NCBI GenBank assembly: GCA_016932575.1
Contig: JAFGCO010000070.1
Span: 1-64,000, forward strand
Direction: 5' to 3'
DNA: 64,000 nt
Source of the DNA: a bacterium
Lineage (GTDB): Bacteria > Zhuqueibacterota > QNDG01 > JAFGCO01
Translations under genes and position numbers: made by a program
Notes under the pieces: generated by a model
Database searches by the model: none
What the model was told of the DNA's origin: nothing
Seen by the model: the letters and a program-made list of their open reading frames with translations, nothing else
Shown here: positions 52,684 to 61,795 of the stretch, in pieces
Position numbering within the stretch: position 1 is the first letter of the stretch
Layout of the letters: each line of letters starts with the position of its first letter

Positions 52684-54981
52684 TTGTCAGGATGGTTTCG
52701 GTTAAGTTCTGCTCAAGAGTCAGAGGTGAACGCCCGGGGAAAGGGGCATTTCAGAGATCGTATTCTTCCGGCACCGACGGGTGGCGGCTTTCAGATGGAA
52801 GATTACTGGGTTTGGGGCGCTTCTGTGATTCAAGGTGAGGACGGCCGATACCATATGTTTGCTTCCCGATGGCCGAGAGCATTGCCGTTTACACCCCATT
52901 GGCTGACCAATTCTGAGATTGTCCGCGCGGTTTCGGATACGCCTGAGGGCCCCTATACATTTCAGGAAGTGGTTCTGCCTCCGCGCGGAAAGGAATTCTG
53001 GGACGGCAAGATGACCCATAATCCGGTAATCAGGAAAGTCGATAATACCTATCTGCTGTTTTACACGGGAACCACCTACCAGGGAGATATGCCGACTTCT
53101 GAAAATCCGACAACCCGCAATTCAGCTTTAAAACTGGATGCGCATCGGCATGAACGCATCGGGCTGGCCACATCAAAATCAGTATTCGGTCCCTGGAAGC
53201 GGCGGGACAAACCGATTCTGGATACTCGGCCGGGTACCTGGGAACAATATCTGGTCAGCAACGCATCGCCATTTGTTTTGGAAGATGGCCGGATCATGCT
53301 TTACTACAAGGGTGTTCGTGAACTAAAGGACCATGCGATCGGTGTGGCTGTCGCTGATCATTATGAAGGGCCATATCGGCGTCTGTTTGACCACCCGTTT
53401 CCAATTGGTATCGGAGCTGAAGATCCTACCATCTGGTTTGAAGATGGACAATATCACGCGTTGATGCTGGATTGCGGACGGATCTATTCTCCCAAGGAAA
53501 TATTTTACGCCGTATCATATGACGGTCTGCATTGGAAGGCGTCACCCAATCCGGTGGCCATATCAAAGGTCATTCTATGGGAAGATGGCGAAATACGGCG
53601 GATGCTAAGCACAGAGAGGCCGCAGATTCTGGTTGAAAACGGCAGGGCCACCCATGTTTTTTTTGCCACCAGCAGCAAACCGGGAGGGATTCGGAAAACC
53701 TGGAACATGGTCGTTCCTCTCAAGCCGTGGAAAGACGTCCGGGATCCTCTGGCCTGGTGGAAAGAAGCCCGCTTTGGTCTATTCATTCACTGGGGTCTGT
53801 ATGCGATCCCGGCCGGCATATGGAAGGAAAAGCCGGTTACCCACCCGTCTTATCTGAATCCTTACTGTGAACATATCATGTGGCTGAATCGTATTCCTGT
53901 CGCTGAATATGAAAAACTGGCGGAACAGTTTAATCCCACTGCGTTTGATGCCGACAGAATCGTTCAATTGGCCAAAGACGCCGGCATGAAATATATTGTG
54001 GTGACAGCCAAGCATCATGACGGTTTTGCTATGTATCACTCAAGGGTCAGCCCGTATAACATTGTCGATGCCACCCCTTATCAGCGGGATCCCCTGAAGG
54101 ATTTGGCTGAATCCTGCGCCGTACAGGGACTGCGTCTGGGATTTTATTATTCCCTGGGCCGGGACTGGCATCATCCGGAAGCCGTATCGGGCCGGACCAA
54201 TGACTGGGATTTTACGAATCCGGAAGAACGTGATTATCAAAAATATTTGGATGAAAAAGTCAAGCCGCAGCTGGAAGAATTATTGACCGGATACGGACCT
54301 GTTTCTATCCTCTGGTTTGACTCGCCTGAAAGCACCACGGTTCGTCAGAGTATCGATCTGGAGATGTTTGTCAAGCGGCTGCAGCCCGAGTGCATTGTAA
54401 ACAACCGAATCGGCAATGATGTTGGTGATTATGTGGAGGCGAGGGACAATGCGATTTTTAAAAAAGGCCAATGCCTTCCCTGGGAATCCCCTGGCACGAT
54501 GGCGGAAAGCTGGGGATACAGCCGCCTGGATACGGAAGCGTACTGGAAATCGCCCAAAACACTCATCCGCAGGCTGGTGGACATTGCCAGTCAGGGGGGC
54601 AATTATCTGCTGAATATCGGTCCTGATGCTGAGGGCAATCTTCCTCAAATGGCCGTCGATCGGCTTCAGGGGTTTGCAGACTGGATGTCCGTGTACAGTG
54701 AATCCGTCTATGGAACCTCAGGCAGCCGTTTTAAAACAGAAGATTGGGGGCGGTATACAATTCGGGAGAATGTGGTTTATGCCCATATATTCGATTGGCC
54801 TGAAAACGGGTACCTTCCTGTGCGTGTGCCAGGCGAAGAGATCGACAGAGCGATACTATTGACGGATCAGGGTGAAAGCGTCTTAAAATTCAAACCGACC
54901 TATGGCAGCGGTGCGATCATTTCAGTTCCGCAAAGAGCACCCTCTCAATGGGTTTCGGTGATTAAAATTATCATGAAATGA
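52684..54981 (+). CDS. Fusion of GH43-like propeller and GH29 alpha-L-fucosidase
   Basis: Two glycosidase domains in one 765-residue chain. Residues ~20-340 are a five-bladed propeller (VWGASVIQGEDGRYHMFASRW, YLVSNASPFVLEDGR, GIGAEDPTIWFEDGQYHALML, split as blocks). Residues ~355-690 are GH29: ARFGLFIHWGLYAIPAG, YIVVTAKHHDGFAMYHS, ILWFDSPES (nucleophile Asp546) and GNYLLNIGPDAEGNLP. The TTG at 52684 is the first usual start codon, but it cuts off a clear signal peptide. The frame is open back to 52570 and reads KIIPFILIFVILSGWFRLSSAQ, with GGAGAGG at 52585-52591, so the true start is probably upstream, perhaps a rare ATT near 52594-52597. Fucose or similar side-chain removal is expected. Confidence 0.82.
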   Translation: MSGWFRLSSAQESEVNARGKGHFRDRILPAPTGGGFQMEDYWVWGASVIQGEDGRYHMFASRWPRALPFTPHWLTNSEIVRAVSDTPEGPYTFQEVVLPPRGKEFWDGKMTHNPVIRKVDNTYLLFYTGTTYQGDMPTSENPTTRNSALKLDAHRHERIGLATSKSVFGPWKRRDKPILDTRPGTWEQYLVSNASPFVLEDGRIMLYYKGVRELKDHAIGVAVADHYEGPYRRLFDHPFPIGIGAEDPTIWFEDGQYHALMLDCGRIYSPKEIFYAVSYDGLHWKASPNPVAISKVILWEDGEIRRMLSTERPQILVENGRATHVFFATSSKPGGIRKTWNMVVPLKPWKDVRDPLAWWKEARFGLFIHWGLYAIPAGIWKEKPVTHPSYLNPYCEHIMWLNRIPVAEYEKLAEQFNPTAFDADRIVQLAKDAGMKYIVVTAKHHDGFAMYHSRVSPYNIVDATPYQRDPLKDLAESCAVQGLRLGFYYSLGRDWHHPEAVSGRTNDWDFTNPEERDYQKYLDEKVKPQLEELLTGYGPVSILWFDSPESTTVRQSIDLEMFVKRLQPECIVNNRIGNDVGDYVEARDNAIFKKGQCLPWESPGTMAESWGYSRLDTEAYWKSPKTLIRRLVDIASQGGNYLLNIGPDAEGNLPQMAVDRLQGFADWMSVYSESVYGTSGSRFKTEDWGRYTIRENVVYAHIFDWPENGYLPVRVPGEEIDRAILLTDQGESVLKFKPTYGSGAIISVPQRAPSQWVSVIKIIMK

Positions 54982-54990
54982 AGGATAATG

Positions 54991-57105
54991 ATGAGATTGA
55001 ATCCACACCACAGTCGTCTTAAAATTTTGGCTGTTCTCCTGATTGTCCGATTGGCTTCAATGGTCCATGCAGCCGACATCAGTGTTCGTTTGGAAGGAAC
55101 CAATCCGGCAATCGATATTTCCCATCTGTCCGGTGAAAGGCTTGTTTTTCAGGCTTCTTCACCTGAGGAGAGCAGTATCGGATATCAGAAGTCAGGAAAA
55201 ACAATCTGGATTAAAGGCGAGCCTGTGATTACCGTTTCCAAATTGGAACGGATATATACATGGGATATGCCTGAAGAAAAGGTGGTCCTGACCATCCGAA
55301 AAGCTCAGAACGATCTTGATTTTCAATTCTGTCTTCGCAGTCCGGATGGCAGTCAGGCTGAGAAGTGGATGATTTGTTTAAAAGCACTGCCGGGTGAATA
55401 TTTTACGGGACTCTTTGAACGTGTTATTGATGGTCCCCAGGATTGTTCGTGGGCAAAGGGGATCCAAACCGCTTTGAACCTGCGTGGTGAAACAGTCGAG
55501 ATGAAGCTGAGACCCACAGTTTCTGCATATGCCCCGTTTTATATTTCTTCCAATAATTATGGTTTGTTTATTAAAGGCACATGGCCCGGCAGATTTGATT
55601 TCTGTCAGTCGGATTCAGATTTTGTACGTATTGAATTTGAAGGACCGACAATTGCATTCAGATTATACCGGGGTAAATTACCGGCAGACATTGTCAAGCG
55701 TCATGCTCTTGAAACCGGTCCTTCTGTTTTACCCCCGAAATGGGCGTTCGGACCCTGGCGATGGCGGGATAATCATGTCAACCGGGACACCTATTATGAC
55801 GGGACTGAGGTCCATGCACCCTTCAATAGTGAACTGGTCGAAGACATTCTGATGATGCAGGCTTATGACATCCCATGCACGGCTTACTGGATTGACCGGC
55901 CGTGGGGAACCGGTGTGCGCGGATTTGATGATTATCAATTTGATCCGGAAAGATTCCCCAATGCCGATACCATGATTCCATGGATCAATAAAAAAGGGAT
56001 CGAAATGATGATCTGGATCGCTCCCTTTGTCATGGGTGAAATGGCCCATATCGCGGAAGAGCGGGGATATTTTCTGAAAAGTAATATATGGAAAAATTCA
56101 CGTCAGGTACTAATGGATTTTACACATCCCGAAGCCTGCGAATGGTGGGGTGAAAACGGTCCGGGCAAACTGGCACGGATGGGAATTCGAGGTTTTAAGT
56201 TGGATCGGGCGGACGGAGAAAAACTTCTGGATTCACTTCATCTGACAACCTTTGACGGGACCAGTTACAGGGAAAATTACAATGATTATCCGGTTCAATA
56301 TGTCCGTGCCGCGTATCGATCGGTTCAGCCTGTTCTGGGTGATAATTTTGTCCTGTTCCCCAGGGCACAGTACACCGGCAGCAGCCGGTACGGTGCCATG
56401 TGGTCCGGTGATCCGCGGGGAACACCCGAAGGGCTGCGTTCCGTTATCATAGCGCTCCAGCGCTGTTCAGTGATGGGATATCCGATCTGGGGCTCGGATA
56501 TTGGCGGCTATGGACGCATGTTTAACCGGGAGACCTGTCTGCGCTGGCTGGGATTCGGTTGTTTTTCTCCTATTATGGAAAACGGCCCGACTGTAGATCG
56601 CGGATTCTGGAATTCTCCGGATAAGCCCGATTATGATATTGAGCTGATCGCCACATGGCGGCTTTATACGCATCTAAGAATGAAGCTGATCGATTATATC
56701 CATGATCTGGCCACGGGAGCCCATGAAACCGGCATGCCCGTTGTTCGTCCGCTATTCCTTGTATATCCCGAACAGACTGAGGCCTGGGAGGACTGGCAGA
56801 CCTATTTATTGGGGCCGGACCTGCTGGTCTCTGTGATCTGGCAAAAAGGCAAAACCCGGCATCGTCTTTACCTTCCGTCCGGGGAAATCTGGATCGATGC
56901 CTGGAATCCGGATAAAATTTATCAGGGCGGGAAATCGATCGAAGTACAGGCGCCATTATATATGATTCCTGTTTTTATCCGCAGAGGAGCAAACCTCCAT
57001 CTTGGAGATCTGAAAAAGCTATATTCGGAGTCGCTTCAAATTGCCGAAAAAAGACCGGATCTCGCTGAACTGGAAAGGGCGGAGGGATGGAGAGATTCTC
57101 AATAA
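54991..57105 (+). CDS. GH31 alpha-glycosidase
   Basis: ATG 54991 is 5 bases after AAGGA; ATG 54988 is 2 bases after it. The ~704-residue protein has a signal peptide (LAVLLIVRLASMVHA), an N-terminal beta-sandwich to ~240 and the GH31 barrel. Motifs are WAFGPWRWRDNHVNRDTYYDG, MMIWIAPFVMGEM, RGFKLDRADGEKL with the nucleophile Asp405, WSGDPRGTPEGL with the acid/base Asp474 and YPIWGSDIGGYG. GH31 covers alpha-xylosidase, alpha-glucosidase and alpha-galactosidase activities, and specificity cannot be read from motifs here. No T9SS tail; periplasmic location likely. Confidence 0.88.
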   Translation: MRLNPHHSRLKILAVLLIVRLASMVHAADISVRLEGTNPAIDISHLSGERLVFQASSPEESSIGYQKSGKTIWIKGEPVITVSKLERIYTWDMPEEKVVLTIRKAQNDLDFQFCLRSPDGSQAEKWMICLKALPGEYFTGLFERVIDGPQDCSWAKGIQTALNLRGETVEMKLRPTVSAYAPFYISSNNYGLFIKGTWPGRFDFCQSDSDFVRIEFEGPTIAFRLYRGKLPADIVKRHALETGPSVLPPKWAFGPWRWRDNHVNRDTYYDGTEVHAPFNSELVEDILMMQAYDIPCTAYWIDRPWGTGVRGFDDYQFDPERFPNADTMIPWINKKGIEMMIWIAPFVMGEMAHIAEERGYFLKSNIWKNSRQVLMDFTHPEACEWWGENGPGKLARMGIRGFKLDRADGEKLLDSLHLTTFDGTSYRENYNDYPVQYVRAAYRSVQPVLGDNFVLFPRAQYTGSSRYGAMWSGDPRGTPEGLRSVIIALQRCSVMGYPIWGSDIGGYGRMFNRETCLRWLGFGCFSPIMENGPTVDRGFWNSPDKPDYDIELIATWRLYTHLRMKLIDYIHDLATGAHETGMPVVRPLFLVYPEQTEAWEDWQTYLLGPDLLVSVIWQKGKTRHRLYLPSGEIWIDAWNPDKIYQGGKSIEVQAPLYMIPVFIRRGANLHLGDLKKLYSESLQIAEKRPDLAELERAEGWRDSQ

Positions 57106-57134
57106 TATTGACATCGACCTGCAGGAGGTTGCGT

Positions 57135-58490
57135 ATGCGGTATAAATCAATCCAATTTGGTTTTTCGGTCCTGATGTTCTCGATATTAATCATTCCTTCT
57201 TTGCATGCACAGACCCGATTATATCCGGGCAGCCAAATCCGGGATAAAAAGGCGTATACAGAGCAGGTGCTTCGTGCTGTTGCAGAAAGGATTCTCGAAT
57301 CCACAACCTACCGGTTTGTTGACGAATCCGGGAAAAAATATGAAAGCACCAAAGATGTTCCTTTAACAACAGTTCTTCATCTGGAGAGCCAATACAATGA
57401 CTGGCACTATACAAACGGTGTCCTCAACCTGGGATTTTTGGAACTCGCTGATCATCTGAAAGAACAAAAATATCAGGAGTTTGTCCTGAAAAATTTTGAT
57501 TTCGTATTTAATCAGAGTCATATTGATTATTTTCGTCAATATTATGACCGGGAATTGAAGAAGGGATGGATCGAAGTCCGGAAAGTGCCGTGGCATATGT
57601 TTTTCAGAATGACCCGGCTGGACGACTGCTCAGCTATTGCAGCCAGCCTGCTGGAAGCCATGAAAATCAATCCAAAAGAGATTTATATGGATTATATCAA
57701 TCAGGTCGCAACCCATATCATGAATCAGGAACCCCGTTTCAATGACGGCACCATTGCCCGTCTTTGGCCGCATGAAAAGACATTGTGGGCGGATGATCTG
57801 TTTATGAGTGTTGTTTTTTTGGCGAGGATGGGTGCATATACGGGCAATGATTTATATTTAGATGACGCCATAAAGCAGGTAATCCAGTTTACGGATTATT
57901 TGTGGAGCGGGGAAAAGCAGCTCTATTTTCACTGCTATCACGGCGATACCGATCAGCTGGGCGTGGCCCATTGGGCCAGAGCCAACGGATGGGTCATGAT
58001 GGCTCAGACTGAACTGCTCAGTGTTCTTCCCGCAGATCATCCCAAACGGTCCGAACTGATTGAAATATTCAGACGGCAGGCCGACGGCATTGCCCGTTAT
58101 CAAAGTGAATCGGGATTGTGGCATCAGTTGCTGGATAAAGAAGACTCTTATCTGGAGACCTCATCCACAGCCATGTTTACGTTCAGTCTTGCCCGGGGAG
58201 TCAACCGGGGCTGGCTGCCTCAGGATTTTGCCTATGTGGCGGAAATGGGCTGGAGAGGTGTGCTTTCAAAGATCGATGCGCAGGCCAGTGTATCTGATAT
58301 CTGTGTGGGAACCGGCATTATGCCTTCTCTGGTGTTCTATTATAAACGTCCCGCTGTCAAGAACATTCCGATGGGCGAGGGGCCGGTGCTGCGTGCCGGT
58401 GTTGAAATTTTAAAGATGACACCCTATTATGAAGCACCCGCTTATACCAAATATGACAGAATATTGTCCACTGAAAAATCATCACAGTGA
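57135..58490 (+). CDS. GH105/GH88-type unsaturated uronyl hydrolase
   Basis: ATG 57135 follows AGGAGG and gives a proper signal peptide (GFSVLMFSILIIPSLHAQ); an ATG at 57087 overlaps the GH31 gene. The 451-residue (alpha/alpha)6 protein is a divergent fourth member. It has YNDWHYTNGVLNLGFLELAD, MTRLDDCSAIAASLLEA, the KTLWADDLFMSVVFLARMG block with the catalytic Asp, CYHGDTDQLGVAHWARANGW and a C-terminal VGTGIMPSLVFYYKRP. It differs from the three upstream copies in its WADD (not WLDG) motif, suggesting a different unsaturated substrate such as rhamnogalacturonan fragments. Confidence 0.85.
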   Translation: MRYKSIQFGFSVLMFSILIIPSLHAQTRLYPGSQIRDKKAYTEQVLRAVAERILESTTYRFVDESGKKYESTKDVPLTTVLHLESQYNDWHYTNGVLNLGFLELADHLKEQKYQEFVLKNFDFVFNQSHIDYFRQYYDRELKKGWIEVRKVPWHMFFRMTRLDDCSAIAASLLEAMKINPKEIYMDYINQVATHIMNQEPRFNDGTIARLWPHEKTLWADDLFMSVVFLARMGAYTGNDLYLDDAIKQVIQFTDYLWSGEKQLYFHCYHGDTDQLGVAHWARANGWVMMAQTELLSVLPADHPKRSELIEIFRRQADGIARYQSESGLWHQLLDKEDSYLETSSTAMFTFSLARGVNRGWLPQDFAYVAEMGWRGVLSKIDAQASVSDICVGTGIMPSLVFYYKRPAVKNIPMGEGPVLRAGVEILKMTPYYEAPAYTKYDRILSTEKSSQ

Positions 58491-58601
58491 AGTTCAGAAT
58501 CATTGAGTCGGGGTGCAATGAATCCCGATCGTTATGCTTGAAGAATCTTATGTACGCGATTTTTTTTCATATCGCGGTAATTTAATCAATCCAGGGGCTG
58601 A

Positions 58602-58919
58602 ATGATGAAACGAGTCGCATTTAAAATGAAACTCAGGCCAGGCTGCAGAGAAGAATATCAGAAAAGGCACAGTCAGATATGGTCCGAGCTGAAGCAATTA
58701 TTGAAAGATGCCGGGATTCGTGATTATTCGATTTTTTTTGATGAAGAAACCCACATTTTATTTGCCGTCCAAAAAGTATCGGGAGACAGTGGATCCCAGG
58801 ATCTCGGCAAGACGGATATTGTACAAAAATGGTGGGCCTATATGGCGGACATCATGGAAACCCATCCGGATCACTCACCGGTTTCCATCCCGCTTGAAGA
58901 AGTGTTTCATATGGATTAA
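58602..58919 (+). CDS. rhaM: L-rhamnose mutarotase
   Basis: Interconverts alpha- and beta-L-rhamnose before isomerisation. The 105-residue protein has the family's pattern: AFKMKLRPGCREEYQKRH (His22-type catalytic region), IWSELKQLLKDAGIRDYSIF, ILFAVQKV and a closing QKWWAYMADIMET. No signal peptide is present, so it is cytosolic. The start may be the first or second of two adjacent ATGs, with AGGGG 4-7 bases upstream. It sits just before an alpha-L-rhamnosidase gene. No rhamnose isomerase or kinase is in the window. Confidence 0.9.
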   Translation: MMKRVAFKMKLRPGCREEYQKRHSQIWSELKQLLKDAGIRDYSIFFDEETHILFAVQKVSGDSGSQDLGKTDIVQKWWAYMADIMETHPDHSPVSIPLEEVFHMD

Positions 58920-58924
58920 TTATC

Positions 58925-61795
58925 ATGAAAGTGAGCCCCATGAATAGAATAAAAGTCTATTTCATCCGGATTGGATTGTCCATCATCATGTCTTTACAGG
59001 TCATGGCCTCTGCATCTCAGCCGGTCTGGCCGCCGATCACCCGGCAGACCCGACCCTGGACCCGTTGGTGGTGGATGGGCAGCAGCGTTGATCCGGAGAA
59101 TTTATCTGCTGTCATGGAGGAATACCGGAAAGCCGGATTGGGTGGATTGGAAATTACACCCATTTATGGCGTGAAAGGAGTTGAAGATCGATTTATTCCC
59201 TATTTATCCGGGGAGTGGATGACCCTGTTCATGCATGTGCTCCATGAGGCGGAAAGACTTGATCTCGGCATTGATATGGCCACAGGGACCGGCTGGCCGT
59301 TTGGCGGGCCCTGGATTGACGCGGATCATGCCTGCAAGTATATGGTTTATCAGGTGTATCATCTTGAAGCGGGCGAAAAATTATCTCAGCCTGTAGAATA
59401 TCTGCAGAAACCCATGGCTTATGCAGTCCGAAAAAAACTGAAAATTTCTGATGTTTCAGAGCCTGTCAGCGAAAACGACAATCTCCAATCTCTGGCGCTT
59501 GCACAGATCCGGTTTCAGAAATTCCTCCCGCTTCAGGTTCTTATGGCTTATTCGGAGCAGGGTGACATACTGAATCTTACACCGATGGTTGATGATAATT
59601 GTCACTTGAATTGGACGGCACCGGATGACCGCTGGACCCTGTATGCTGTATTTCAGGGATGGCACGGAAAAATGGTGGAACGGGCTGCTCCTGGCGGAGA
59701 AGGCAATGTGATTGATCATTTTTCAAAAGATGCTATAGAGGCTTATCTCAATAAATTTGATAATGCATTTAAGGGAAATGATATTTGTTATTTAAGGGCA
59801 TTCTTTAATGACTCGTACGAAGTGGATGATGCAAGTGGTGAGGCCAATTATACGCCCGATTTATTCAGGGAATTTAAAAACAGAAAAGGATATGATCTTA
59901 CCCGTTACCTGCCATTGCTTTTTTCATCAGAATCCACTGAAGAAAGAAGCCGGCTGCTCTGTGATTACCGGGAAGTGATTTCCGAGTTGCTTCTGGAAAA
60001 GTTTACCCTCTCCTGGAAGGCGTGGGCGGAAGGCAAGGGAGCCGTTATTCGAAATCAGGCTCATGGCTCTCCGGCGAATATCCTCGACCTTTACGCAGCC
60101 AGTCATATTCCCGAGACTGAGGGAAGCGATTTGATTCAATTCAAATTTGCTTCTTCTGCTGCAAATGTCACGGGTAAGATGCTGGCTTCCTGTGAGGCAG
60201 CCACATGGCTGGATGAGCATTTTCTGGCCTCTCTGGCAGGAGTTAAACAGGCGCTCGACCAATATTTTTTAGGGGGCATCAACCATATTGTTTATCATGG
60301 CACACCCTATTCCCCGATTGATGTGGAATGGCCGGGCTGGCTGTTTTATGCAGCAGTTCATTTTGGTCCGACCAATGCATTCTGGAAAGATTTTCCGAAA
60401 CTCAATCAGTATGTCACGCGATGCCAGGCATTTCTTCAATCCGGAAAGCCGGCCAATGATATATTGCTGTATTATCCGATTTATGACAAATGGTCGGATC
60501 CGGGACGCAGCCTGCTTCAACATTTCAAGGGATCATTGGAAGGCATGCACGTTCGTGACCTGGCAGAAACACTGATGGAACAGGGATATTCATTCGATTT
60601 TATTTCAGACAATCAGCTGCAGGTTTGTGCATATACAGATTCTGAATTTAAAACAGCAGGCTCTGCCTATCAGACAGTGATCGTTCCTGAATGCCGGTTT
60701 ATTCCTCTTAAAACTTTTATCAAACTGATAGATTTTGCAAAAGCAGGCGGCCATATTGTTTTCCATCGAAGTTTGCCCGAGGATATACCAGGGTTTGCCC
60801 ATCTTTCCGAAAGGCAGAAGACGTTCCAGAACGCCCTTCAGGATTTGAATGTCGTGAAACTGCCTGATGAAAAGATGTCTTATGCAACCATTGGAGGGGG
60901 GCTTTTTGTTATCGGCGAGGATATCCACCAATTGCTTGAATTTATTGATATCCTGCCTGAATCAGCATCAAAAAAGGGCCTTCGTTATGTGAAACGTCAG
61001 TCCGAAGGCGGTCCCTTCTATTTTATTGTGAATCCATCGGGAGATCGTTTTGATGACTGGGTGCATATTCATGGAGAAGCGGCTTCTGTACTGCGTTTTG
61101 ATCCCATGTCCGGCAAATCCGGTCTGGTTCCCCATGTCAACAGACATGATGCATCCATAGAAGTGTATCTTCAGCTGGATTCAGGTGAGTCTTGTATTCT
61201 GTCTTTATCAAAAGATCAAACAGAAACTCCCGATTATCCATGCCTCACCAAAGCACAGGACGCATATCAGATTAACGGTCAATGGAAAATTCAGTTTATA
61301 CAAGGAGGGCCTGTTATTCCCGAGGTTGTGCAGACGGAGAAACTGATATCCTGGACGCGGCTTAAAAGCAATGAAATTTCATGTTTTTCAGGCACTGCCC
61401 GTTATACAACACAGTTTGCAAAGCCTGAAGTCAAGGCGGATGTCTGGATGCTGGATCTGGGAAAGGTCTGCGAAAGCGCGGTTGTTCATATGAATGGTGC
61501 GGTTCTTGACACCTTGATTACGCCCCCGTTTCAGATCACAATCCGTGATGATCAGTTGAAGGACCGTAATCAATTACAAATCGATGTGAGCAATTTAATG
61601 GCCAATCGTATCATTTATCTGGATCAAAAAGACATTGAATGGAAGAAATTTTACAACATCAACTTTCCGTCAAAATACAGAAAAAATATGAACGATCGGG
61701 GATTATTCGATGCGTCCGGCTGGGAACCGATCGAATCCGGTCTCATCGGTCCTGTGAAGCTGATTCCACTTGAGACGAGAAATGACAAGTCATGA
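58925..61795 (+). CDS. GH106 alpha-L-rhamnosidase family protein
   Basis: Removes L-rhamnose from rhamnogalacturonan oligomers. The 956-residue protein begins with a signal peptide (YFIRIGLSIIMSLQVMASA) and the GH106-type opening: TRPWTRWWWMGSSVDPENL, AGLGGLEITPIYGV and IDMATGTGWPFGGPWI. Further motifs are DYREVISELLLEKFTLSW, GSDLIQFKFASSAANVTGK and HIVYHGTPYSPIDVEWPGWLF (given as blocks). A C-terminal beta-sandwich follows, ending with DLGKVCESAVVHMNG. ATG 58940 is an alternative start. The stop overlaps the next gene by ATGA. No T9SS tail. Confidence 0.85.
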   Translation: MKVSPMNRIKVYFIRIGLSIIMSLQVMASASQPVWPPITRQTRPWTRWWWMGSSVDPENLSAVMEEYRKAGLGGLEITPIYGVKGVEDRFIPYLSGEWMTLFMHVLHEAERLDLGIDMATGTGWPFGGPWIDADHACKYMVYQVYHLEAGEKLSQPVEYLQKPMAYAVRKKLKISDVSEPVSENDNLQSLALAQIRFQKFLPLQVLMAYSEQGDILNLTPMVDDNCHLNWTAPDDRWTLYAVFQGWHGKMVERAAPGGEGNVIDHFSKDAIEAYLNKFDNAFKGNDICYLRAFFNDSYEVDDASGEANYTPDLFREFKNRKGYDLTRYLPLLFSSESTEERSRLLCDYREVISELLLEKFTLSWKAWAEGKGAVIRNQAHGSPANILDLYAASHIPETEGSDLIQFKFASSAANVTGKMLASCEAATWLDEHFLASLAGVKQALDQYFLGGINHIVYHGTPYSPIDVEWPGWLFYAAVHFGPTNAFWKDFPKLNQYVTRCQAFLQSGKPANDILLYYPIYDKWSDPGRSLLQHFKGSLEGMHVRDLAETLMEQGYSFDFISDNQLQVCAYTDSEFKTAGSAYQTVIVPECRFIPLKTFIKLIDFAKAGGHIVFHRSLPEDIPGFAHLSERQKTFQNALQDLNVVKLPDEKMSYATIGGGLFVIGEDIHQLLEFIDILPESASKKGLRYVKRQSEGGPFYFIVNPSGDRFDDWVHIHGEAASVLRFDPMSGKSGLVPHVNRHDASIEVYLQLDSGESCILSLSKDQTETPDYPCLTKAQDAYQINGQWKIQFIQGGPVIPEVVQTEKLISWTRLKSNEISCFSGTARYTTQFAKPEVKADVWMLDLGKVCESAVVHMNGAVLDTLITPPFQITIRDDQLKDRNQLQIDVSNLMANRIIYLDQKDIEWKKFYNINFPSKYRKNMNDRGLFDASGWEPIESGLIGPVKLIPLETRNDKS

